64,000 nt of DNA, taken from Pseudomonadota bacterium. GTDB lineage: Bacteria; Pseudomonadota; Gammaproteobacteria; QQUJ01. Below the pieces are notes generated by a model. The model was given only the letters and a program-made list of their open reading frames with translations. It did no database searches and was not told the DNA's origin. Numbering within the stretch: the stretch's first letter is position 1; each line of letters opens with the position of its first letter. Position numbers and translations under genes: made by a program. The stretch spans positions 124,001 to 188,000 of the forward strand of contig QQUJ01000030.1 of NCBI GenBank assembly GCA_008501635.1, written 5' to 3'. Below, in pieces: positions 28,071 through 36,562 of the stretch.

Positions 28071-28718
28071 TCATGCCAGCAACGCTGCAACGATACCCGT
28101 AATAAAGATACCGTCGTAAGTGCCCGCCCCACCGATTGAGGCCATGGGCGCCCCCATGCGGCGTATGTCGTCCAGGCGCAGCAGATCCGCCCCGATCAAC
28201 ACCCCCAGCGTACCGCAGATGTAGGCGAGCGGCGCGCTGACGTCGGGCTCCAGGGTGACACCCACCACGGCCGCCGCAACGGGTGCGATGAACAGCGGCA
28301 GCGCAATCCCCATGCCCTGGATGGGACGGCTCACAATACGGCACAGCAGCGTCACCAGCAGGCAACCGAGGATTACCTCATTCCAGCCTACTTCCGCGTT
28401 GCGCAACAGATAGAGGCAGAAAAAGACCGGGATCACACAGCCGCCGACATTCACCATGATCAGGGTACGACCCGGCCTGAAATTCGGCGGTAGCAGCAGC
28501 GAACGTCGCCGGTACTGTTCCAGCAGACCTGGGGGTGGCGGATCAGAGGTGATCGAGAACAGTGGCAGGTTCACCACGCTGCCCGCCAACGAACCCAGCA
28601 ACAGCAGAAAGCCCGCCTCAGCCGAAAGGCCCAACTTGTCGAAAGCGACGGTCAACAGCCCGATCTGGACCATCACCACCACCCCGACCAGCATCATTAC
28701 CAGAAAGACGTACGGCAT
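28071..28718 (-). CDS. DUF1614 family membrane protein
   Basis: This is a 215-aa inner-membrane protein with about six hydrophobic segments. The pattern GFLLLLGSLAGSVVNLPLFS near the N-terminus, MVNVGGCVIPVFFCLYLL, and the glycine-rich end MASIGGAGTYDGIFITGIVA matches the DUF1614 family as I know it; the latter motif is the most conserved part. No function is established. It lies upstream of the RND adaptor gene on the same strand, but the palindromic promoter is in the gap between them, so the RND operon is probably controlled separately. The ATG at 28718 has only a weak ribosome-binding site. Confidence 0.8.
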   Translation of the reverse strand: MPYVFLVMMLVGVVVMVQIGLLTVAFDKLGLSAEAGFLLLLGSLAGSVVNLPLFSITSDPPPPGLLEQYRRRSLLLPPNFRPGRTLIMVNVGGCVIPVFFCLYLLRNAEVGWNEVILGCLLVTLLCRIVSRPIQGMGIALPLFIAPVAAAVVGVTLEPDVSAPLAYICGTLGVLIGADLLRLDDIRRMGAPMASIGGAGTYDGIFITGIVAALLA

Positions 28719-28806
28719 TCGAGGTCAGCATCCTTGTCGCTTGGCGCGGATCAATCCACCGTAGCACGGCGCACCGGGCTCACAACACCGTAGGGCGATA
28801 TTCCCT

Positions 28807-30918
28807 CTATCGCTTCTGTGCCAATGCGACGAAATCTGCGGCGCTGACCGGTTTGCTGAAATGATAGCCCTGGTACGCGTCACAGCCGCGTTCGCGTAAA
28901 AATTCGAGCTGTGCCTGCCGTTCCACACCCTCGGCAATCACGTGATATCCGAAGCGCTGCGCCATGGCGAGAATCGTCTCGACAATCGCGGCATCATTGG
29001 CATCGTCCAGCACCCCGTCGACAAAGGAACGGTCGATCTTCAGAACTTCCAAAGGCAGTCGCTTTAGGTACATGAGCGAAGAGTATCCGGTACCAAAATC
29101 ATCGATTGCAAAGCGGATGCCCAGTTCGATCAGGCAGGCCATCTTGTAAGCGGCATCCTGCACATCATCGACAAACATCCCCTCGGTGACCTCCAGCTCC
29201 AGATGACGGGCATCGATACCTGTTTCAGCAACTATGGCGGCCACACGTTCGACGAAATTCCACTGGCGAAACTGTTTGGGACTGACATTGACCGCGAGAC
29301 GGAAATCCTCACCGACCACCCCCTGTTCAATCCACAAACGTATCGATCGGCACGCCTCGCGCAACACCCAGTCACCCACAGCCAGAATGATGCCCGTCTC
29401 CTCGGCGATGGGGATGAAGTCACCGGGCGACACCAGACCACGACGCGGGTGATTCCAGCGCACCAGGGCCTCCGCCCCGACAATGGCTCCGCTGGCGACG
29501 GCCACCTGAGGTTGGAAATAGAGTTCCAACTCCTGGCGATCCAGCGCGTTGTGGAGATCGTTCTCTATCTCCAGGCGATGTTGCGCGGCTAACTGCATTC
29601 CCGGGAGATAGAAGTGAAAGGTGCCGCCGCCCGCCCCCTTGGCCTGATACATGGCGGTATCGGCCTGCTTTAACACCTCGTCGGCGTGGGCGCCGTCCAT
29701 GGGAAAGAGCGCGATCCCGATGCTGGGCCCGGTGTGCAGTTCGTGATTGCCGATTTGAAAAGGCCGCGCAACAGCCACCAGCAGTTTCTCCGCCACCGCT
29801 TGCGCGACTACGGCGGCACGCTCGGCATCACCTTTCAACTCCGCCAGCACCACCACAAACTCGTCACCCCCGAGGCGTGCGACGGTATCGGTCGCGCGCA
29901 CCGCTTTTCTGAGACAGTCCGCCACCGCCTGCAGCAATCGGTCACCCACTGCGTGCCCCAGCGAATCGTTGATGGTCTTGAAACGATCGAGATCGATATA
30001 GAGAACAGCGCCTCTATGGCTGTGGCGCTCGGCGGTCACCAGCGCCTGATGGAGACGGTCGCGCAACAGCGCTCGATTGGGCAGCGCCGTCAGCGGATCG
30101 TAGTAGGCCGATTGGCGCAACTCACGTTCCCGGCGCTCCAACAGGCTGAAACCGGCGACCAGCCCCGCGATGCCCAACAACCAGAGGAAGGTGTGGCCAA
30201 ACGTAAGCGCGGTTACCCGCCCTGTAAGCCACTCAGCATCGGGCTCGACAAGCGGCACGCTGACGCTGACGCCGCCGAGCACCTCGCCGGGTTGAAATCC
30301 CTGATCTTTGTGACAGGCAAGACAGCTCTCCTCGACGAAGCGGGGTCGCATCACCCGGTAGTGTTGTTGGCCGGAGGCCGTCACCACGACCTCGGCCACC
30401 TCCGCCGTGCCGTTCTGAAAGCGCAGGAGTGCGCTCTGTTCCCAGCTATCGGGGGCATTCTGCACCCGTAGCGGACGCAGGCTGGTCACATGACTCACCG
30501 TACCATCCCCTCCCTCCTGCACCTCGGTATCGTGCAGGAGGCGCATGAAATACGAGGAGTTGATGAGCGTCAGCGCAACCCCTCGATCCGAGGCGATATC
30601 GCGATCGGGAACGTGAGCGAGATAGGGGTTGGGAATCGCGCCGCGGTCGGTGCGCGCATAGACACCCCCCAATCGGGCCACCAGGGCGCGGGCGCCCATG
30701 TCCTTTTCCAGCACCGCCACTGCCTGACTGTAAGCCTGATCGATCCGGGCCTTGTCATGCAGGTGGATATTCCATACCAGGGAGGCAGCGACCGCGGCAC
30801 TCCACAGTACAATGACCAACCAGCGCCACAAAATCAGACGGGTGGTTGGTGGTTCTCCACTTTCCGCTGGTGAGTTGCGGCCGGTTTGATCGAATCGGCG
30901 ATCGGAGCCGTCCGTCAT
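28807..30918 (-). CDS. GGDEF-EAL protein with periplasmic c-haem (DUF3365/Tll0287-like) sensor
   Basis: This is a predicted c-di-GMP enzyme of 703 aa. After a first membrane helix (about 29-50, LILWRWLVIVLWSAAVAASL), a periplasmic domain of the DUF3365/Tll0287-like type carries a c-haem site CLACH (Cys199, Cys202, His203). A second membrane helix (VTALTFGHTFLWLLGIAGLV) leads to the GGDEF domain with intact motif in VARLGGDEFVVVLAEL. The EAL domain follows, with EALVRWNHP and DDFGTGYSSLMYLKRLPLEV. Both catalytic motifs look active, so it may make or degrade c-di-GMP according to haem redox state or a gaseous ligand. The ATG at 30918 or the TTG just before it could be the start. Confidence 0.88.
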   Translation of the reverse strand: MTDGSDRRFDQTGRNSPAESGEPPTTRLILWRWLVIVLWSAAVAASLVWNIHLHDKARIDQAYSQAVAVLEKDMGARALVARLGGVYARTDRGAIPNPYLAHVPDRDIASDRGVALTLINSSYFMRLLHDTEVQEGGDGTVSHVTSLRPLRVQNAPDSWEQSALLRFQNGTAEVAEVVVTASGQQHYRVMRPRFVEESCLACHKDQGFQPGEVLGGVSVSVPLVEPDAEWLTGRVTALTFGHTFLWLLGIAGLVAGFSLLERRERELRQSAYYDPLTALPNRALLRDRLHQALVTAERHSHRGAVLYIDLDRFKTINDSLGHAVGDRLLQAVADCLRKAVRATDTVARLGGDEFVVVLAELKGDAERAAVVAQAVAEKLLVAVARPFQIGNHELHTGPSIGIALFPMDGAHADEVLKQADTAMYQAKGAGGGTFHFYLPGMQLAAQHRLEIENDLHNALDRQELELYFQPQVAVASGAIVGAEALVRWNHPRRGLVSPGDFIPIAEETGIILAVGDWVLREACRSIRLWIEQGVVGEDFRLAVNVSPKQFRQWNFVERVAAIVAETGIDARHLELEVTEGMFVDDVQDAAYKMACLIELGIRFAIDDFGTGYSSLMYLKRLPLEVLKIDRSFVDGVLDDANDAAIVETILAMAQRFGYHVIAEGVERQAQLEFLRERGCDAYQGYHFSKPVSAADFVALAQKR

Positions 30919-31141
30919 CAACTGTGAGTCCCCTGCACTGATCTGGCGCTTCTGGTCGCGCAGCGCACTTTCTGTGTGGTGTGCGCTTGTGGTGTAGTGT
31001 GCGTGTTCTTCGCACGGCTGAGGGCAGTGTACCCTAGGCCAATCGCCTCATGCCAATGAGGGATAGCTGCAACATAAGCGACACATTTAACAGGGTTTTA
31101 GGGTGTTGAACCTACCGCTGTATCACGGCGCAAAAGGAACT

Positions 31142-31459
31142 TCAGCCGGTTTTGCAGGAGTTCAATAGCTGGCCGGGCAGAAGCAGACTGAAGGTGGCCA
31201 TTCCCTCTTCCTCGCGTACTCGATCGAACACTTCGCAACTCATGCACGAGAGGCGGTTTTCCGCAAACGACCCGTGGACGATACCGCTGCAGTAGGTACC
31301 GGTCACCGCCCAGCAGATCCGCCCGCCGTTGAAACCGTGATTGATGCCGTCGGCTTCCTCGGCAATGGCCGCCGCACACACGCCACGGGTTTCTGCCATG
31401 GTGCCACCGGGCTCACGCCCGCAACGCTTGATCTCCCAGCAGTTCTGCCGCTCAGTCAT
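31142..31459 (-). CDS. Two-CW domain protein
   Basis: This is a small Cys-rich cytoplasmic protein of 105 aa. It shows the paired Cys-Trp motifs that give the two-CW domain its name: QNCWEIKRCGREPGG near the N-terminus and GGRICWAVTGTYCSGIVHGS in the middle. CMSCEVFDRVREEEG follows. The Cys spacing suggests binding of a metal or an iron-sulfur centre. Such domains often occur with signalling proteins, and here the gene lies about 220 bp downstream of the region where the haem-GGDEF-EAL gene starts, on the same strand and just upstream of it in transcription order. A role in that signalling path is only inference. Confidence 0.82.
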   Translation of the reverse strand: MTERQNCWEIKRCGREPGGTMAETRGVCAAAIAEEADGINHGFNGGRICWAVTGTYCSGIVHGSFAENRLSCMSCEVFDRVREEEGMATFSLLLPGQLLNSCKTG

Positions 31460-31611
31460 GACGCCCCTCCTCTCAGGTGTTCACAACAGCCGCCGCTTTA
31501 GTGGGATACCTCTTTGGGAATAGATGGCGGACTACGATGCAGTAAGCGTGAACGTGCCCGGTATTGCAAACAAAATATTGAATTGAGGTATAGAAACGGA
31601 TTATCGAAGAG

Positions 31612-32919
31612 TTACCAATAGTGCATGGCGTTGGCATAGAGCTCCGCCAACGCGTCCTGATCGACCACGCGCGGAGCATTCTTCAGCAGCCGCTGCTGGG
31701 CAAAAGCCCCCTCGACCAGACCGGGTATATCACTGCTGTTGTAACCCACGCCGCCGACCCCGTTGGGCATGTCGGTGGCGCGCATCAGTGACTCAAGATG
31801 GCGGGCAACCAGTTCCCCGGATTCCTCGGGTGCCACATCGCGCACCTCCGCCCCCAGCAGCCGAGCGCCTTCCAGATGACGCTCCGGACAGGCGCTACCG
31901 GTGAATCGGAATGCCGCCGGGGCATTGACGATGACCGACATGCCATGAGGGCAGATCGGTTCGTTGGCGGGATAGCCTGCAGGTTGAAAATCCTTGACCA
32001 GTCCCGCCACGGAGTAGGACATGCCGTGCGGAATGTGCACACCGGCATTGCCAAAGGCGAGTCCCGCCAGCGTGGCGGCGAACATCATTCCGTCACGCGC
32101 CTCGTGATCGGAGGCGTCGCGCACCGCGCGCACCAGAAGCCTGCCCGCCAGCCGCAGCGCCTCACGACAGCCGATATCGCTCCACGGATTGGCCCCCTGA
32201 CTCATGGGCCGCAAACTTGGCTGCGTTGGCCGCGCGCGCTGCGTATAGGGAATGGCGGTGAAACTCTCCAGCGCGTGGCTCAGAACGTCGAATCCGCTGG
32301 CGGCCACGACATTGGCGGGCAGCGTGTAGGTGGTGGTGGGATCGATGACAGCCCGCGTCGGGCGCAGTTCGCGATGGGCGATACCGGTTTTGGCGCGCAT
32401 CGCAAGCAGGTCGAATACCGCGATGCCGGTGCACTCGCTGCCGGTGCCCGACGTTGTCGGGCAGGCGATGTGCGGTTTCAGCGGGCCGGGTACGGCCACG
32501 CCGTTGCCGATCGGCGGATTGACGTAGTCCATGAACTCTGCCGGCCAGGTGCTGTAGAGATTGGCCGCTTTGCAGGTGTCGATGACCGAACCGCCGCCGA
32601 CCGAGACAAAGCCATCAAAGTCGCCTTCCATCGCGAACCGTGATGCCGCCTGAAACGCCACGTCCGTCGGCTCGACACGGACTTCGTCATAGACGGCCAC
32701 GTCGATTCCTGCCTCCTGCAGCGCTTTGCGGACCTGCGCGACATGGCTCGATTCCGAAAGCAGGCGATCCGTGTAGAGCGCGACGCGCTTCAGGCCCAAA
32801 GCGCGGGCATCATCACCCACCTCGCGCAGCGCACCAGGTCCGAATTTGATGGCAGAGGCGTCGACGCTGAAGATCTCATCGCCGTGCTCGGTAAACGCAT
32901 AGTGATGACAGCAGGCCAT
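31612..32919 (-). CDS. Hydroxyacid-oxoacid transhydrogenase (iron-type alcohol dehydrogenase family)
   Basis: The enzyme belongs to the ADHFE1-like branch of iron-dependent alcohol dehydrogenases, which couples oxidation of 4-hydroxybutyrate to reduction of 2-oxoglutarate. The 435-aa product shows [20 protein letters not shown], the nucleotide-binding [40 protein letters not shown], and metal ligands around [19 protein letters not shown]. The His pair in [17 protein letters not shown] is also present. The N-terminal CCHHY and the insertion with [20 protein letters not shown] mark this branch. The ATG at 32919 has GGAGAA upstream. A PilZ gene precedes it by 38 nt. No other 4-hydroxybutyrate gene is near. 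Confidence 0.88.
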   Translation of the reverse strand: MACCHHYAFTEHGDEIFSVDASAIKFGPGALREVGDDARALGLKRVALYTDRLLSESSHVAQVRKALQEAGIDVAVYDEVRVEPTDVAFQAASRFAMEGDFDGFVSVGGGSVIDTCKAANLYSTWPAEFMDYVNPPIGNGVAVPGPLKPHIACPTTSGTGSECTGIAVFDLLAMRAKTGIAHRELRPTRAVIDPTTTYTLPANVVAASGFDVLSHALESFTAIPYTQRARPTQPSLRPMSQGANPWSDIGCREALRLAGRLLVRAVRDASDHEARDGMMFAATLAGLAFGNAGVHIPHGMSYSVAGLVKDFQPAGYPANEPICPHGMSVIVNAPAAFRFTGSACPERHLEGARLLGAEVRDVAPEESGELVARHLESLMRATDMPNGVGGVGYNSSDIPGLVEGAFAQQRLLKNAPRVVDQDALAELYANAMHYW

Positions 32920-32957
32920 ACGAGTTCTCCAGTAATGGCGTGATGCGCGGCGTGCAG

Positions 32958-33236
32958 TTACTCGGTTTCCGGGTCCGGAGACACAAACCGCAGCCCGACA
33001 CCGGTCGGCTCGGCACGCACGATCTCCATCTTGACGATCGGCAAATCCTCGACCGGTCCCTGAACCTGCCCCTCCACCACCGTCCCCACGGGAGGTATTG
33101 GTGCCCCTTCGGTTATCAGAAACACGCCGCCATCCGAGACATCGCGGGTGGTCAACACCACGCTTCCAATGGCGTCATGCCAAACACGAACCTTGATGCT
33201 GACCGGTGTGCGAATATATCGACGTTTATCGCTCAT
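32958..33236 (-). CDS. PilZ-domain protein (c-di-GMP receptor)
   Basis: This is a stand-alone PilZ domain of 92 aa. The c-di-GMP-binding RxxxR motif is [12 protein letters not shown] at the N-terminus and the second motif is DVSDGGVFL (D-x-S-x-x-G type). The rest ([20 protein letters not shown], then [12 protein letters not shown]) completes the beta barrel. It can act as a soluble effector of the c-di-GMP enzymes encoded at 28807-30918 and 38813-39784. A paralogue broken after the second motif lies at 38343-38591. It sits 38 nt upstream of the transhydrogenase gene, on the same strand. Confidence 0.87.
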   Translation of the reverse strand: MSDKRRYIRTPVSIKVRVWHDAIGSVVLTTRDVSDGGVFLITEGAPIPPVGTVVEGQVQGPVEDLPIVKMEIVRAEPTGVGLRFVSPDPETE

Positions 33237-33409
33237 AGTTCTTTTTCGATTTTTTAGTGCCCCTGCCCTGCACCATGCGCGAGCAGAATGCCGACTCAGA
33301 ATACAACATAACCTCCGACGCGTCAGACTCCGTCCGCTACCGTGTCCGCATGCAGGATTCCTGCGAATCGGATGGCCACCAATCGCCGCGGCTGTACCCG
33401 TGATGGAAG

Positions 33410-34519
33410 CTAGCCGGGTAGCGTCGGGAAACCAGGCCGTGGCCCGATATCGAAGCGATCCCGATCGTAGAGCGGCCGACTCTGGACATAGGCGGTGAGC
33501 AGCCGGACCAGCGATTCAAGAGCATTGCAGTGGATGCGCTCGTAGCCATGCGAGGCGTCGATACCGAAACAGATCAACGAGGTGCGCAGATCATTGCCCG
33601 CCTCGACGGCAGCAGCACTGTCGGAGCGATAGTAACGAAAGACATCGCGCTGGTGGGGGATCGCAAACTCCTTGCACAATTCCAGCAGCCGATGGGTCAG
33701 ATGGTAATCGAAGGGTCCGGTCATATCGGCCATGGCAATGGTCACACCAAACTCACTGGAGTTCTGCCCTGGGGCGGTCGTGCCGTTGTCGATAGTCACC
33801 ATCTCGGCTACGTCCTGGTGCAGGACGGCCGAAGCGCCCGATCCTACCTCCTCGGAAATGGTAAAGAGCAGATGACAGTCAACCGGTAATCGGATATCCG
33901 AGTCACGAATCGCCTTCGCCAGGGCAAACACGACCGCGGCGCCCGCCTTGTCGTCGAGGTGGCGCGAATTGATGAAACCATTGCTGTGGAATTCAGGGAT
34001 CGGGTCGATGGCGATGGTATCGCCGACGTGAAAGCCGAGACGCATCAGGTCAGCGCGACTGGCACACAGCTCATCCACGCGCACCTCAATATTGTCCCAG
34101 GCCACCTTTTGTGAATCGATTTCCGGACCGAAGGTGTGCCCCGAGGCCTTCAAGGGCAGCAGGGTGCCGCGGTGAGACCTTTCGTCGGTAAATACCGTGA
34201 CCCTTGCACCCTCGGCGAACCGCGCGTTCCAGTGCCCGATGGGCACGACCTCGAGCCGCCCGTTCTCCTTCAGCGCCTTGACCATGGCGCCCAGCGTGTC
34301 GAGATGGGCGACGATAGCCCGATCGGGGCTTTCGCGTTCTCCCTCGATGGTGGCGCGGATCGCGCCGCGACGGGTAAGTTCGAAGGGTATGTTCAGCCGC
34401 TCCAGTTCATCGCACGCCAGATGCACGATACGGTCCGTGTACCCGGTGGGACTGGGAGTCTGAAGCAATCGGGCAAGGGTATCCAGCAGATAGCCCCGAT
34501 CGATCGGGGGCAGCTTCAT
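33410..34519 (-). CDS. M42-family peptidase of the NAGGN osmolyte system
   Basis: This predicted zinc aminopeptidase of the M42/M20-like fold has 369 aa. Metal-binding motifs are IVAHLDTLGAMV, NSRHLDDKAGAAVVFALAKA (bridging Asp), TISEEVGSGASAVLH (Glu pair), and the C-terminal CFGIDASHGYERIH. The particular sequence is that of the peptidase always found with NAGGN biosynthesis genes. It may trim or recycle the dipeptide; its exact job is not established as far as I know. The start overlaps the end of the synthetase gene by 4 nt, so it is the third gene of the cluster. Confidence 0.9.
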   Translation of the reverse strand: MKLPPIDRGYLLDTLARLLQTPSPTGYTDRIVHLACDELERLNIPFELTRRGAIRATIEGERESPDRAIVAHLDTLGAMVKALKENGRLEVVPIGHWNARFAEGARVTVFTDERSHRGTLLPLKASGHTFGPEIDSQKVAWDNIEVRVDELCASRADLMRLGFHVGDTIAIDPIPEFHSNGFINSRHLDDKAGAAVVFALAKAIRDSDIRLPVDCHLLFTISEEVGSGASAVLHQDVAEMVTIDNGTTAPGQNSSEFGVTIAMADMTGPFDYHLTHRLLELCKEFAIPHQRDVFRYYRSDSAAAVEAGNDLRTSLICFGIDASHGYERIHCNALESLVRLLTAYVQSRPLYDRDRFDIGPRPGFPTLPG

Positions 34520-36267
34520 GCGATCCCCCTCCTGTGGGCGCCACGGGAGGCGGTTTGCGGGAACAGCAGATCGATAAAACGCTCGGCGGTCGGCTGAGGT
34601 TCATGATTCGCCAGACCGGGCCGCTCGTTGGCCTCGATAATCACGTACTCCTCACCCCTTACATCGGGGACCAGAAAATCGAGTCCCACCACCGGGATGT
34701 TGAGGGCCTGGGCAGCCGCCACCGCAGCGTTGCGCAATTGCGGATGCAACTGCGCGGTAACGTCGTGGATGGTACCTCCAGTGTGCAGATTGGCGGTCTT
34801 GCGCACTTCCAGTTCCTGATTGAGCGAGAGCACATCATTCAATGCATACCCCTCCTGGCGGACACTGCGTTCGGTTTCACCGTCGAGCGGGATACGACTC
34901 TCCCCCCCGGTCGCGGCAGCGCGCCGGCGGCTCTGCTTCTCGATCAGCTGGCGGATGGTGTGGCGGCCGGTTCCGACTATCGCCGCTGGTCGCCGCACCG
35001 CGGCCGCGACCACCTCAAACCCGATCGTGATTATGCGCAGATCCAGACCGGTTACGTAGCGCTCGAGCAACACGGTATCACAGTGGCGACGAGCCTCCGC
35101 GATTGCGCGCTCCATCTCTTCGACGGTGGCGACCCCCACGCTGATCCCCGTACCCTGTTCACCGCGCGCCGGTTTCACAACGATTCGCGTGTGGAGTGAC
35201 AGGAAACGCCCGTTCTCAGCGGCGGCCCCTGCCACCTGCTGAGGCGGCACCGATAGGCCCGCCTCCGCCAGCAGGCGGTGCGTCACCCGCTTGTTGTCGC
35301 AACGACTCATCGCCACCGCGGTGGTGAGCTCCGAGAGTGATTCACGGCAGACGATCGTGCGCCCGCCCAGCGACAAACTGAAGTAGTTATCCTCCTCATC
35401 CAGCACCTGCACCGCGATACCGCGGCGCCGCGCTTCGCGGACGATAATCGATGCATAAGGATTCAGTGCTTCCTCCGGTTCCGCCGCAATGTACAGTGGC
35501 TCGTTGAAAGCGTTCTTGTTTTTCAGGGCGAACACCGGAACACGAACGAAACCGAGCTTCTCGTACAGTGCTATCGCCTCGTGATTGTCGTGCATTACGG
35601 AAAGGTCGAGAAATGACCGCCCGCGGGTCAGAAAGTACTCGGCCAGGAACCGCACCATCGCCTCGCCGACGCCGGGCAGCCCGGTTTGCGGATCGACCGC
35701 CAGGCACCAGAGACTGGCACCGTTCTCCGGATCGTTGAACGCCACACGGTGATCTATACCTGTCACCGTCCCGATGATCTGCCCGCTGCCCACCTCCTCC
35801 GCCACCAGATAGGTGAGGGTACGCGAATCGCGTTTGGCCCAGAGAAAGTCCGGATCGACCTGTACCATTTGACGCTTGGCGTAGAGCTCGTTGATCGCCC
35901 GCGCGTCCTCGCGCGCGAGCATGCGCCGCACGATGAATCCCTTGGGCATCTCATCACTGGTTTGATAACGATCGAGCCACAGGCGATAGGTGTGGGAGGG
36001 ATCGAGGAACAGTTCGTGGGGTGCCATGGCGATGACGACATGCGGATCGCGCAGGTACATGCCGATATCACGCCTGCCCGGTTGCTCGGATTGCAGCGTT
36101 CGAGCCAATTTCTCATTGCTGCCGAAGGTGTGCGCGAATATCAGGTGTCCCCAACCGCAATCGACGGTGACATCCGATTTGTACTGCTCCACCGCAGGTC
36201 CCTGCAGACGTTGCCAGTTTCTAACCGAAGGCGCGTTGCGACGTTCAAAACGATGCTTCTTGACCAT
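34516..36267 (-). CDS. N-acetylglutaminylglutamine synthetase (GNAT + ATP-grasp)
   Basis: This is a 583-aa fusion enzyme for the osmoprotectant N-acetylglutaminylglutamine amide (NAGGN). The N-terminal half (about 60-280) holds a GNAT acetyltransferase domain (FIVRRMLAREDARAINELYA, WCLAVDPQTGLPGVGEAMVR, LYEKLGFVRVPVFALK). The C-terminal half (about 300-575) is an ATP-grasp ligase similar to the cyanophycin/glutathione synthetase type (RIVVKPARGEQGTGISVGV, VGTGRHTIRQLIEKQ, YVIIEANERPGLANHEPQPT). It is the middle gene of the cluster: amidotransferase upstream with a 295-bp gap, peptidase downstream with a 4-nt overlap. Confidence 0.92.
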   Translation of the reverse strand: MVKKHRFERRNAPSVRNWQRLQGPAVEQYKSDVTVDCGWGHLIFAHTFGSNEKLARTLQSEQPGRRDIGMYLRDPHVVIAMAPHELFLDPSHTYRLWLDRYQTSDEMPKGFIVRRMLAREDARAINELYAKRQMVQVDPDFLWAKRDSRTLTYLVAEEVGSGQIIGTVTGIDHRVAFNDPENGASLWCLAVDPQTGLPGVGEAMVRFLAEYFLTRGRSFLDLSVMHDNHEAIALYEKLGFVRVPVFALKNKNAFNEPLYIAAEPEEALNPYASIIVREARRRGIAVQVLDEEDNYFSLSLGGRTIVCRESLSELTTAVAMSRCDNKRVTHRLLAEAGLSVPPQQVAGAAAENGRFLSLHTRIVVKPARGEQGTGISVGVATVEEMERAIAEARRHCDTVLLERYVTGLDLRIITIGFEVVAAAVRRPAAIVGTGRHTIRQLIEKQSRRRAAATGGESRIPLDGETERSVRQEGYALNDVLSLNQELEVRKTANLHTGGTIHDVTAQLHPQLRNAAVAAAQALNIPVVGLDFLVPDVRGEEYVIIEANERPGLANHEPQPTAERFIDLLFPQTASRGAHRRGIA

Positions 36268-36562
36268 TAGCGTGACGTCCTATCCTGTGTATCTGTGCTC
36301 CATTGCCGACTCGCGACCAGCGTCCCGATACCGCTCCGTGATGCCGCCGGATTCACAGCGCGCAAAAAACGCATCTTCGACGCGCGCTGCCCCCAGGGCC
36401 GGTTAGCGCCATACGGAGAGCCAACCCGCGGAGAGGCAGCCGGTTCCCCGCACGGTCGCAATGTCCTTCTGTTGATGAACGGCAGGCACACGGTGCCCGG
36501 TGCACCTGATCCTGCAAAAAACCGGCCTTGGCCGATGGATATCCGCATCGTGCCGACCGACC
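36268..36562. other. 295-bp gap inside the NAGGN cluster
   Basis: No gene, strong promoter or terminator is evident here. Reading frames open on both strands encode Arg/Pro-rich sequence typical of non-coding GC-rich DNA. Neighbouring genes of this cluster are usually tightly packed, so the gap may hold a second promoter for the synthetase-peptidase pair. Confidence 0.4.
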
